From: Hormiphora californensis
Lineage: Eukaryota > Ctenophora > Tentaculata > Cydippida > Pleurobrachiidae
Assembly (NCBI GenBank): GCA_020137815.1
Contig: CM035351.1
Coordinates: 7,222,315-7,286,314 of the forward strand
Direction: 5' to 3'
Length of the DNA: 64,000 bases
The stretch's first letter is position 1; every line of letters begins with the position of its first letter. Below are positions 1-11,900 of this stretch, piece after piece. The position numbers and the translations under genes were made by a program. The notes under the pieces were generated by a model that ran no database searches, was not told the origin of the DNA, and was given only the letters and a program-made list of their open reading frames with translations.

Positions 1-1
1 G

Positions 2-1010
2 CTCCTCTCTGCCCTACTTCTACTTGTGGGTACTACCCTCGCTCAGGAGCCCATCGGATCCAATCTTCTTTTCCGGACCACCAGACCACCATTGTACAAC
101 AACAATTTGGGGGCCGTTGTTACTGAGCCCCAGTTTACAGAAACAACGATAACATACAGTGGTGAAACGGTATTCTGTGACCTTGGAGAGTTTCCAGGGA
201 ATGTCCGGTTTCTGGACAAGGACTGTGTCACGTTCTTATACATCAACGATAAACGAGTTTTGGAACAGAAATCCTCCAAAACGCTCGCCTACAAATTTGA
301 TGGAGAGAAAACTAAGGCCTACTGCACAGGGAGCTGTAGCAACAGGTGGAACTCTAAACAAGACCTGACCTCTAAAGTTATCTCTGTTGGGCACACTCTG
401 GCCGTGCTAGGAGGTTCTAATGGAGTGATCTACCTGGTAGCTGGGATAGGGGCTTTTGTAATCATTGTACTGGTTATCATTGCTGGTATTTGTATCAGAC
501 GGCGCCAAAACCAGTCCCGAGGAGGGGCAACTAAAGCACCCCCTCCAGCCAAGTACGAGCCTATGACAGTGGTGACAGACTCAGTGGAGGAACCACCCGC
601 ACCCAAGTTACCCCTCAAGTCAGCCCTGAAATCACCCACCCCAGTCCGGTTTGGTCCTTCCTCCACCACGAGTTCACTGCCCCCACCCACGGACCCCCTC
701 CTGTGAAGATGTCCCCACCTACCGAGGACACCAACAGAACACGCATACCACCCCTCCCCCCCTCTACTACCTACCTGCCAAGCAGGGTCGAGCTAACTTT
801 GATATGGGGGAACTGAAGAACCGACTACAGCCCAGTATGCCTGGTCCACCTAGTTATGAGGATGAATCTGAGGACGACTCGGAGGAGGTTAGTTCGGATG
901 AGGATACTACCACTGTACCAGAGTCTTTCGGTATGCCACCCAACTCAAACCACTACCCACCCGTCTCTAACTACCCACGTGCTAATCCTCCCGCCAACTA
1001 CCGTATTCTG
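2..1010 (+). CDS. Type I membrane protein with proline-rich PPxY tail, 5' truncated and frame-broken
   Basis: I do not recognise the family. The frame is open to the window edge and starts inside a leucine-rich signal peptide (LLSALLLLVGTTLA), so only a few N-terminal residues are missing. An ectodomain of about 120 residues with several cysteines follows. A single transmembrane helix (GVIYLVAGIGAFVIIVLVI, about nt 426-490) ends in RRRQNQ, giving a type I topology. The cytoplasmic tail is rich in Pro and Ser. The frame stops at 704-706, but frame 3 continues at once with similar Pro-rich sequence, a PPSY motif inside an acidic stretch, and PPVSNYP, so tail coding probably continues to about 1010. 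The PPxY motif suggests binding to WW-domain proteins such as NEDD4-type ligases (inference). The shift is a one-base break; no intron fits both phase and GT-AG there. The true 3' end is uncertain. Confidence 0.55.
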
Positions 1011-1149
1011 AAATCAAAACCGATATTTGAACACACTGTGGTTTACTCTGCTGCAATAATATCCCGGGTCTGTAACAAGTTTATCAGTTACGTTGCACTG
1101 CCACGGATAATTAATGAGATCCAGCCAGAAATATACATTGAGAGATAAG

Positions 1150-3110
1150 AGAGAGATAGAGAGAGAGGAGAGAGAGAGTAGAGAGAGAGAGAGAGATAAA
1201 GGGGGGAAAAGAGAAAAAAAGAAGAGTGAGGTTTTTCCCCCTTTGGGGGGTTTTTTTTTCCCTTTAAATTTTTTTTCCCCCTTTTTCCCTTTTTTTTCTA
1301 AAAAAGGGCCCACGGGAAAAGGGGTGGGTGAAAAAGGGGAAAAGGGCGGGAATAAACGTTTTTTGGAAAAAATTTTTTGGAAAAACGAGGGGGGCCCCTT
1401 TTTTCCCGGGGGCCTTTTTTTTTTTTTCCCCCTTTGGGAAAAAATTTTGGATTTTTTTCCTGGGGGGGGGAAAATTTGGGGAATTTTTTGGGGGGTTTTT
1501 TAAAAAAGGGGGGGGTTTTTTTTTTCCTTTCCCCTTTGGGGCCCCCCGGGGAAAAAAAAAAAGGCCAAATTTAAAAGGGAAAATTTTTTAAAAAAGGGAA
1601 AAACCCCAAAGAAAATAGAAAAAAAGGGAAAAAAAAATTTAAAAGGGGGGGGGGGGAAAGGGGTTTTTTAATCCTTTTTTCTTTTTCTTTTGGTTTTGGG
1701 GGGGGGAAAAAAAATTAAAGAAAAAAATTTTTTTTGGCCCCACAAAAAGGAAAGGGAAAGTTGGGCCCCCTTTTTTTTTCCTTCCCCCCCCCCTTTTCCC
1801 CTTTTTAAAAGGAAAAAAAATTTTTTCCCTTTTTAAAAAGGGGTTTCTTTCCCCCCCCCCCCCCAATTTTCCCCCCTTTTTTTCTTCTTTTTAAAAAACT
1901 TTCCCCCTTTTTTTTTTGGGGGGGGGGGGGGGCCCCCCCCCCCCGTCCCCCCTCCCCCTTTTAAAAAGGGGGGGTTTTTTTTTTTTTTTTTGCCCCGGTT
2001 TCCCCTAAATTCCCTCCGGGGGGGGGCCCCCCCTTTTTAAAAAGGGGGGCCCTTTTTTCCCCGAAGTTCCCCCGGGGGGAAAAACCCCCCGGGGGGGGCA
2101 AGGTTTTAAAAACCCCGGTTTTTGCCGAACGGGAGGGGGTTAAGAGGGAAGAGGAGAGAGAAAAAAAAGGGGGGGGGGGGCCCCCCCGGGGGGGGGGGGG
2201 GGGGGGGGGGGGCCCCCCCCCCCCCCCCCCCCAAAAAAAATTTTTTTTTTGGGGGAAAAAAGGGAAAAAAAAAAGGGGGGGAAAATAAACCCTTAAAAAA
2301 TTTTGGGGGGGGTTTTTTGCCCCCAAAATAAAAAAATTTAGGGAAAGGGGCCCGGTTTTTTTTTTTAATTAGGGTTGGGAAAAAGGGGAAATTCCTTTAA
2401 AAAAGGGGTTGTTTTTTAAACCCCAACCCTTTTAAAACCCTCCCCTTTTTCCTTTAAATTTTTTTTTCAAAAATTTAAAAAAATTTTACCCCTTTTCTAA
2501 TTAATCCCTTAAAGGGGGGTTTTTCTTCAAGGTTTAAAACCCCCTAATTAACCCCCCTTTACCCTTTTATAAAAAGCAGGGTTTTTTCCCCCTCTCTCAC
2601 AAAAAGGGTTTGATTTCCCTTAAAAAAAAAACCCCTTTCCTCCCTAAAAAAACCCGTTTTTTTCCCCCAAAAAAAAATCCCTTTCCCAAAAATTTTTTTC
2701 CCCCTTTAAAAATTTTCCCCCCCAATTTTTTTTTTAAAAATTTTTCCCCATTCCCCCCCAAATTTAAAAACAAAAAAGGGGTTTTTTTTCCAAAACGGGA
2801 AAACAACGCCCGGGCCCCCTTTTAAAATTTTTTAAAAACTTTTTTTAAAAAAAACTTTTTAAAAAATTTTAAAAAAAAATTTTAAAAACATTTTCCCACT
2901 TTAAAAATTTTCTCTTTTTTTACTATAAATTTTATAAAAAGGGCCGGGGTTTTTTTATTTTAAGAAATTTTTAAAAATGAAAAAATTTTTATAAATTAAA
3001 AATAAAAAAAATTCCCAAAGTGCCCTAAAAAATTGAATTTGTTTTAACAAAATTAAAAACCTTTTCCCCCTTTTTAAAAATTCCTTTGGCAATTTTATTG
3101 GGGAATTTTC
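1150..3110. other. Homopolymer-run block, probable assembly artefact
   Basis: About 2 kb made almost wholly of runs of 3-20 identical bases (G, T, A and C blocks in turn), with no codon structure and no recognisable repeat unit. It grades out of a GA-rich tract at 1140-1200 and into readable minisatellite at 3130-3290. This looks like low-quality reads or gap fill through a simple repeat rather than real DNA. The open frames inside it are low-complexity and I reject them as genes. Confidence 0.7.
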
Positions 3111-3129
3111 TCAAATCTATAGGACGGCA

Positions 3130-3290
3130 CTGATTCTAGGCAGGTTGACCTCTCTCTCACATAAAGAAGCAGTTCTTCTACTCGCACTAAGAAGCAGTTG
3201 ACTTTTTAAAAGAAGCAGGTTGACCCTCTCTCTCTCACTAAAGAAGCAGGTTGACCCTCTCTCTCACTAAAAAAGGATGGTGTTCGTTAA
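3130..3290. repeat. Degenerate minisatellite, unit about 30 bp
   Basis: Repeated units of the form AAGAAGCAGGTTGACC followed by CTCTCTCTCACTA occur at least four times, with point changes and length changes. The array abuts the homopolymer block and is probably the real sequence behind part of it. Confidence 0.6.
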
Positions 3291-3832
3291 AACTGGACAA
3301 TGGTAAGTAAAAACCCAACTCCTTAGCCAGGGCCATCCTTCTTTCTCTTCCCTAATGTTTCAATACCGATTTGTTCTCTTCCCCCCTCATACTGAGTAGG
3401 GAAGTATGAACTATCTAGCGGCGCCTGGCCACGTTTTGATCCTCAAAACGGAATGTGCGATCAGATCAGATCGGCGCCGCCAGACCATGTATTGCCGAGT
3501 TCAATTTCATCAAGTATGGTTTGTTAAATAACTATCATAAACGCTCTTGAAGTAGAACCAAACCTGAAACATGACAGCTTCCTTTCCATTACATTAACTT
3601 ATCGAAATACATTATCGAAATACATTGATCGTCTAGCCATATTTTGTATCTGTCAAATATTGGTTGGAAGTAGAGCCAGAGGGAGATGTATTTGTAAGAC
3701 AAGTTTAAGTGACAAGTGAATCAGATGCTGATGAGCTATGAAGATGAGAGAAACATTCGCTAAAGATAGATCCGACTAAGAGAGTCATGTATGAGTAATT
3801 GAAATGATAGAGACAAATTCGATACACTTTCA

Positions 3833-4103
3833 GTGGACCCATATAGACTATAACACAGACTGTCACGCTAAATTGGCCCATGTTATCACATATGTGTGCC
3901 AATTTCAATTTGTCGACATTCTATAACATCGACATTCGAAAACATCGTTTCTTATACTGATACGAATGTGGACCCATATAGACTATAACACAGACTGTCA
4001 CGCTAAATTGGCCCATGTTATCACATATATGTGCCAATTTCAATTTGTCGACATTCTATAACATCGACATTCGAAAACATCGTTTCTTATACTGATACGA
4101 ATG
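3833..4103. repeat. Perfect-looking tandem duplication, 135-bp unit
   Basis: A 135-bp unit starting GTGGACCCATATAG occurs at 3833-3967 and again at 3968-4102. I see one difference (TATGTGTG versus TATATGTG). No coding potential. The rest of 3291-5136 is non-coding as far as I can see. Confidence 0.85.
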
Positions 4104-4243
4104 TTGTTTTATAGTTCGCTGGACAATTGTTTATTGTTACTCGTCAAACCATCACACATTTTATTTACCGGTTTGTAATTTCTGAACAACTTCGATCTTC
4201 CTAGCTCAAGAATTCACTGAATACAATATACTCTGTGTTCTTC

Positions 4244-4565
<322 letters not shown>

Positions 4566-5136
4566 TCCTATCTCTCTCTCCCTATCTCTATTGTCGTTTC
4601 CTACTCCCACAAACACCTGCAGCTTAACAACAATAAGGGATTTTGGATACCCGCGTATACACACACCATCCCTCCCCTCTCGTTTTCCATATTTCCCCTT
4701 TTTCTCGATGTACGAGAGTGTGTGTCCTCTTGAGCACAAGATGTTATGTGTGAGAGCATTCTTTATGGGCTTTAGCTTGCGTTTCCTTCAAATCTTTGGG
4801 AGTATAACTCCTTCTATCCTATTCTCTCAGCTCATCTTTTCCAATCATTTCTCCCTCCCTTATTTCTTTATCCCATTCTATCCCTCCCTTATTCCAGCTT
4901 CTCTCCGTTTAACATTCGTCCCTGACTAGCCATCATCACTGAGTAGTGCCATCATTTAAAAGTTCTGTAAACATTTGATAGTTAGTGGTTAGTTTTCACT
5001 TCACATAAATACTGCTCTATCAGTTACTTCCCTTCCCGTCAAGTCTTCGTAGTACTCAACACAAGATTAGAGCCACAAGTATGATCTCTCATCTTTTGCT
5101 AACCCCATACTCATCTAGAATAATCCCCCCCCAGAT

Positions 5137-6878
5137 ATGAACACGAGTGTACGTGGCATAGCCTCCGGTCTGACCACCAAGGACAGACTCCGCAGGAAAC
5201 GGGCAACCTCCGGATCATCCCGACTGGTGAAGGTCAATGTGAGCGGCAGGGAGTTCCATATTAACGAGAGAGATCTTCAGCTCTACCCGGAGACCCTTTT
5301 GGGATCCAACGAACTAGAACAATTCTACCAACCAGCACTGCGGTGCTACTTCTTCGATAGGAATCGCCACGTTTTTGAGTACATTGCTAGTTTCTATCAG
5401 ACAGGTGCTCTCAGTCTGCCTAGTGAGCTGGATAGTAAGCTGGTAAACGAGGAACTCTCCTTCTTCCGGCTGAATGAGGACGAAGGAACGATGGAATCGT
5501 CTGAAATGGAGATCCCAGAAACCGTCAAAGGAAGGATGCACCTGTTCCTCAATTATCCTTCGTCTTCTTTTGAGGCTGGGATATGGGCGGCGATTGATAT
5601 GTCTATGATTCTAGCAGGCATACTATTTTACTGCCTAGAGACAGAGCCAGAACTTAAGAAACATTTTGAAGACCCCAATGACCCGTATTACCATTGGTTA
5701 TGGTGGGCCCAGACCTCCGTCACTCTCTTCTTTACCATTGACCTGGCCCTTCGTGCTATTTCCTGGCCTAATATCTGGGGATTCTTCAAAGAGCCGATCA
5801 ATACCCTGGACTTTGTGTCAATTGTTCCGTTCTACATTCAGTACTTGCTGGAAAGTCTCCATGTTGGTGGTAACTCCAAGGTACTACTGAGTCTGGGGAA
5901 GCTGTTCAGGATGATAAGGGTGGTCAGGGTGGTGAAGTTCTTCAAATATTTCAAGGAGATGTTCCTGATCCTGGATTTCATTTGCCAAGCTTGGAAAGAG
6001 ATCGTGTTGATTATCTGTCTTACTGCCATGCTTCTGATAATCTTCGGGTCGATACTGTACAATGTGGAGAAGGAGCAAAACGACCAGTTTTACTCCATTG
6101 CACAGGTATAATATATGGTCCAGTTCTTTATACGAGTTGTTTAGTTTTACCTTGGCCTTATCGAGTAACCTCTTGCTCAACCAAAATTAGTTTGGATGCC
6201 CGGGCCCATTTGGTGTCACGGGGGTAAAACCTTTAGGCTACTGTCATAAATAATGGCATATCTCGTTTATTTTTCTATACACTTCTCTCGTTTTTCTTTT
6301 CTCTTTCTCTCCCTCACTCTATCTCTTTCTCCCACTCTCCACCTCCCATCTCCCTCATCTTCTATCCTTTTTTTCCAGACTATCTCCAGCTTGTTACTCA
6401 ACCTCAATCTCCCAGGGTTTCTGGTGGTCACTAACGACAATTACAACAGTGGGGTATGGTGATGTGTCACCTATAACCTGGCTCGGGCAGGTATGTAAAC
6501 CAGAGCCCCTGAGCTGCAGATATGTTCTCCCCTCCCCTAGATTGTGATCACGGGTAACATTCTCTAACTCCCCCAAACAGTGCTCTCTAGCCCCCTGATA
6601 ATATCCCGGCTAACACCCCTTCTCTCCCCCCTCAGTTGGCTGGCTCAGTATTAGTGATTTTCTCTCTGGTTGTCCTAACACTACCAATGACCATTATAAT
6701 CACAAAGTTCAACTACGCCTACGAGACAAAGAAGACGAACTACCGCCGGGGAGAGCGACCCCAACTTCCCCCTAACGATGGGGATTTGGGAAGTACGGAG
6801 GAAAGAGAGGAGGAAGATGTTGATAACTCATTTTGGTATGGAGGTCAGAGATACAGTATAGTGAGTTGTCCTACCTAG
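5137..6878 (+). CDS. Voltage-gated K+ channel subunit, Shaker-like, with altered S6 hinge
   Basis: Exons 5137-6105, 6416-6490 and 6636-6878, all joined in phase 0, give 428 residues. Residues 31-114 form a T1 tetramerisation domain (VKVNVSG; YFFDRNR at 71-77) without the zinc-binding Cys cluster of Kv2-4, so Shaker-like. S1-S6 follow. S4 (about 254-273) carries regularly spaced R,R,R,K,K (FRMIRVVRVVKFFK). Exon 2 encodes the pore helix and filter, TTVGYGD at 333-339. The protein is expected to tetramerise in the plasma membrane and pass K+ on depolarisation. In S6 the usual PxP hinge is replaced by LPMT (365-367), the state typical of silent modifier Kv subunits of vertebrates. It may therefore need a partner subunit (inference). 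The C-terminus is short and acidic. Confidence 0.92.
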
Positions 6879-7798
6879 GATCAGTTCCCCATCATGCTCC
6901 TAGCAGTAATGCGGTGGTTACATATATCAGTCTGGAGAGGTGACATGTTACGTGGTGAACACTTATCTCAAGAGTGTGATGCAGATCTGTACGAGTCTCA
7001 TATATGACTGTCCTGACAATACGTGGGTGCAAGGACGTGGAGAAAAAGAGAGATATTAGTGAAAACGAAAGACTACACAATAAGGGTTCACATGATGCTG
7101 ATGCCCAATGAAAACTGAGAGAGACATTGAGACAGGGTTTCGTGTGCTTTTAAAAGTGTGTTACATGTAGTTCCGAGGGCTGACATTTCTTTGCAGTTTA
7201 TTTGTTGCTGTTCACAAAGCGATGTGATCTAAGTTCGATACTAAATGTTATGGAAACGATTAACTTGTCTCATTTAGGACAAAGTTATAGTTCGATTTTC
7301 TCTCGAATTCAAAGAAGCCCCGGGACCTCCATTCCAAGAACATCAACTACTCAGTACTCACATTAATATCTATAATCTTTCCCAGAGTCATTTGAAGGAT
7401 CGATATTGACTGTAACGAGTTCCTCTACCGTTATCAAGGGGGTCCCTTTTCATGCCTCACACGGTACTAAATCACTTTGTGACGATTTACTGGTAGTATT
7501 AATGGTTACTACTAATGGGTATTATAGAAATAGGAGCAGAAATTTACAGCTCTGTGAGTCACCACAAACTAGTTTTATTGTTGCTCGGAATGACTTCATT
7601 GTCAACGAGAAAGAGCTTCCTTTGTCAACCATAGACAATTTATTCGAAGCCCCCCACTGCAAGTATAAAACTACAGTGAAAACTCCCCATGTAATCCCAT
7701 TTCCTGAATCATGTTTGACCGTGGTGGGGAACTCTAGCAGTAGCTGACCCTCTCTCTGATATCCTGGTGGACACTCTCCTGGTGCGGACAGTACTAAA
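6879..7798. other. Intergenic stretch, no gene seen
   Basis: About 900 bp between the Kv and Ly6-like genes. One open frame (7406-7747) is compositionally unremarkable and has no splice context, so I do not call it. Nothing else stands out. Confidence 0.5.
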
Positions 7799-8659
7799 AT
7801 GCACCTGTGTTGGCTGATTATTCTACTGGGTACCCGTGGTGTGTACACGATAACCTGCAATACAGACGAGAAAGAGACACGGGAATGTCCGGCTGGAGTT
7901 ACTCTCTGTTATTCCTACAAACCCCGTCAACTAATTGATCAGTATGTTAGGGGCGATTCAAAAAGGACGTACATGATTTTTGGTCATTTTTTACCCCCCC
8001 CCCCTGTCCAGGCCTGTCCGAATCTGCCAGACCCCCTCCCTCCCCCTGTCCGAGTTTCTTCCACTTATATCTAGTAAAATCAGTAAAATTTTTATTCAAA
8101 ACCTGGGACAGTCCGAATTGCGTCAACCCCCCCCCTCCCCCGTGTCCAGAAATGTCCGAAATCGGCTACCTCCCCCTACCCCTGCACTGGACGTCCTTTT
8201 TGAATCGCCCCTTAACCAAATGCCACTTCAAAATGTTTTGTCTCACAAAACCAATCTACCCCACCCTTCCACCCTTCCTCCCTCACCCCAGTTAGAACAC
8301 AGCCCTCCCTCCTCCTCCTTGCTCGACCTACACCCCCTAGCCCCTGTTAGAACATAACACATCCCTCCTCCCCTCTCTCCAGCCGACCAGTTGTGACAGA
8401 TTGTGGGCCCTGTCCTGACATGGTAAAGGACGATGAGGAGTGTGTGACATGTGACAGACAGGAATGTAACGGACCCCATGCCTTTAACGTGGGACCCCTT
8501 GTACTTAACGACAAGGATGAACCGATGGATGGCGATGATGATTCAAATAGCACAAGATCATATACAAGATTTAATTTTAAAAATGCAGCCTTCGGTGTAA
8601 ACTTCTCCCCCTTTTACCTGATACTGGGGCCAGTTTTGATGGGACTTGTAGCTAACTAG
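7799..8659 (+). CDS. Ly6/uPAR-like GPI-anchored cell-surface protein
   Basis: Exons 7799-7941 and 8383-8659, joined by a GTATGT donor and a CTCCAG acceptor in matching phase, give 139 residues. An N-terminal signal peptide (MHLCWLIILLGTRGVYT) precedes a Cys-rich segment. The mature part has eight cysteines, ending in CVTCDRQECNG, close to the terminal C-C-xx-D-x-CN signature of three-finger LU domains. A hydrophobic C-terminal tail (YLILGPVLMGLVAN) without a basic stop suggests GPI attachment. The predicted product is an outer-surface three-finger protein; receptor or toxin-like roles cannot be told apart here. The spacing of the first cysteines is not fully canonical, so the family call is moderate. 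The intron is pyrimidine-rich with a repeated CCTGTCC motif. Confidence 0.7.
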
Positions 8660-8985
8660 AACTGTGATGAAGATAGAGAGCCCAGAGAGATGGACATGGC
8701 CCAGAGAGAGAGAGAGAGAGCCAGGAGAGAGTCTGGAGAGAGAGCCAGGAGAGAGCCCATACCAGAGAGAGTCCGGAGAGAGATTTCGGAGAGAAATTAT
8801 TTTTGTTAGATCTGGTCACCGTGCTCTTCCCTGTGTTAGACATTGCTAGATAACAAGAAGAGTGTGTTAGTGATGTAAAAAGCATAATAAATGTTAAAAA
8901 CATGTTAAAACTATGTGTCAAACATCCAACATAAGAAATAATAACACACTTTGCACAGCAGATCACACAGTACACAGTACACAAA
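8660..8985. other. Intergenic gap with GA-rich degenerate repeat
   Basis: Short convergent gap between the Ly6-like gene and the ABC-ATPase stop codon. It holds repeated AGAGAGCC and GGAGAGAG units at about 8695-8800 and is otherwise AT-rich. No gene seen. Confidence 0.5.
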
Positions 8986-11900
8986 TCACTCTAGAACAAG
9001 GTGTCTATATCGGTTAATAGCTCCTGCAATTTCCAATATTCGAGGTCTGGCGAGCCAGTTAGAGTCATCCTTAACGACACCAAGACCTCCAGATTGTATG
9101 CCCGCGTCCAGGGATTTCAAGAGAGAAGATAGAGAGGCTCGGGGCTTGTCAACCAGCTTCTTTAGTACCTGACATGATTCAGTTTAGAAAGCATATTGGG
9201 GTGAGAATGGGAAGATGTTCAAACCAGGCAAAAGATATCATGTGGTTTATTGTTTTTCGGGGTACCCTCAGCTTACCTTGCTCAACCTTCTCTCACCACG
9301 CACAGAACAAACCTCATAACTTACCTCAACTATAAGCCTGGTTTGTCCAATCTCAACCAGCTGCTCGAGGGATGACAAGTCCAATGTACTGGCCTCCTCA
9401 CTGTCATCTGTATTATAGGACACACCCGCCTTGTTGATTATCTTTACCTTACCACAGAAGGGTTTGAAACTACCCAGAGATGGTATTCTAGAGTTGGGTT
9501 CTGTCTGAAGGGGGGGGGGGGTGACAGAGAAATTAGGGGTGGTGGTGAGATTTAGATGTAGTATCGAGAGTGAGATAGAGAAGACTAGGTATGATGGGAC
9601 ACCAAGATGTTGACATACCATTGGTGATAGAGATGGAACAGTAACAGGTTTTAGTTTAGCTATCTCCTTAGCTCTCTCAGTTACATCAGTAACTTCATAA
9701 CAATCCAACAGTAACACAGTATCAGCAACATCTAGATAATCACCAGCTCCTCCCACCACCAATATTGTGCTGACTCCGAACTTGGTGAATAGTTCTCGGG
9801 CCCGGTGCAGAAAGGGTTTTATTGGCTCTTTTTCAGCGGGGAACAACATCTGTATCTTATCATCTCGGATCATAAAGTTTGTGGCTGCGGTATCTTCGTC
9901 TATCAGTAGGCATTTCCCACCTGGGAAACAGTTTAGATAGGACACGGCATGTGGCATTGGGCGATCAGACCACCGAAACAAAGTTGGGGTTGACTCAGGT
10001 GTTGCTGTGTATAAAAGCGTGGGAATTCTACAAGTTGTGCGCGCTTCACTCTGTTTGTGTAGAATCGCGCGCTACAGTTATGTCAGAAAACCAGAGCTCA
10101 TTTCTCGGCAGGTGGTTACTTGTCACACCACCGCGATGTGATTAGTGATAAAGAGTTACTTCAAATGGGTATTGACTATTGGTGTAACCTACCCATCTCA
10201 AGATATTCCATTATCGCAGCCGCCTGGGAGGTACTCCCACTGGCACAGGAACATGTGAATTTAGTTGTATCCTTCTGGTAGGGCAGGTTGTTGATAAAGT
10301 TAGAAATATCAACCCCTGTTATACTCCTTCCATCCTCGGCTCGTACTTTTAGGGTGGATGGATTAGATACGAGGTTCTCTCTTCCATCATCCGGAATCTT
10401 GGAGTAAATACCAAACTGAAAGAGAGGGGAAGTGTTAGATTGTATCATGTTGGATGATGGGGTTCTGTCATAATGGTTGGTTGGTGAGACTGACCTTCAG
10501 TGCTGATAAAAGAGTTGATTTCCCATGGAATCCTCCACCAGTAATCAGTGTAACCCCCTTCCTAACTCCCATCCCTGTTATAGGACCTCCGTTGGGCCGG
10601 TTTAACTGATATATGGGGGACAATAAGTAGACCCAGAGCGGGGTGTGAAAACATTTAAAATTGAATAACTCACATTCAACTAATTTAATTCCTAACAGTG
10701 TCTACATGTAACTATAACATAAACAGATTCTCCTCACCGTGACAGAAAGTGATGGAGGGGAGGTGAATTTCACCACATTTCCACTCAGCGGTGTATCTTT
10801 ATCGCCTGCCTCCCGAGGCAGCACGGCTCCATCCGGTACAAATGCTACGAACCCCAGTCCCTCTAACTGTCCCCTGAGGGACTCCTGATCTTCATAGCAC
10901 TCCACCCACCTCTGAACTGTCCCTGAATCGCTATCTCTACCCAGACAGGAGGCAATGACAACACTTTGAAGAGTGGTACAACAGATGTCAGCAGCCCACT
11001 CGCCACAGATAGAGCGCCCTCGTGCAGGGAGACCAATACAAAACCGTAGGAATATAGCTCCTTCCTTCACCTGATAACATACTAAATTTTTAGTTGGTCA
11101 GGAAATACTGGTCCCTGATTGGCTGATAACCAGTCACGTGACCTAAATGACGAGTTCTGATTGGTTGGTTACTTGTTTATTTTTAGTTGGTTTGAACATC
11201 AGCTACTGTGCTAGACGCTAGTTACTTTGTTAATAGTAAGGTGTACCTCACAAGCAGTCCTGGTGATGATGTTCTGAGATGGTCGCTCAATCCTCAACTC
11301 CCCTCCCTTGCCCTCGTGCCAATTACCCTCTGTAAACAGTACGTGGTAGTAGACGAATTTCAATAACTAGTCCCCCCCCCCTAGTTATTACAATTCGGGG
11401 TGGGGGGGGGGGGAAAGATCACTTGGTACATACGGTACAGCTACATCGGAGATTCTCTTCTTACCATTGTAAAATTTTGAGATATAATATAATTCTTTAG
11501 GTAGCACTGCTTGTACAACTTATAACACTGGGCAGTGTTATAAGTTTTCATGTATAACTGCTGGCAGTGTTATAAGTTTTCATGTATAACTGCTAGCAGT
11601 GATACATGAAAACTTATAACACCGCTGCACTTAGAACTCCACTGTTTCTGTCACACTTAAAAACCGTTAGAAAGATAAACGTGTACGAACTCCCTCTCTC
11701 TCTCTTTCTTTATGTCACACTCTCACGCCGTTGCAGCACCGAGATCAAGATAACGGTTACGAACTCCCGGACCCACACATTCTTTATCTCTCTCACTCTC
11801 ACTAACCTCTCACTCTCTTTACCTATCTCAGGCGTTATCTTATCTTATACTGATTTCTCTGCCTGCTACCTTATCATGAATTTGTTCTATTGTTACGCCC

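Noticed and set aside
1114-2825. Several open frames of 65-129 codons inside the homopolymer block
   Set aside because: They are Gly/Phe/Lys/Pro runs forced by base runs; the block itself is probably artefactual.
7406-7747. 113-codon plus-strand frame before the Ly6-like gene
   Set aside because: No recognisable motif, no splice link to the signal-peptide exon at 7799.
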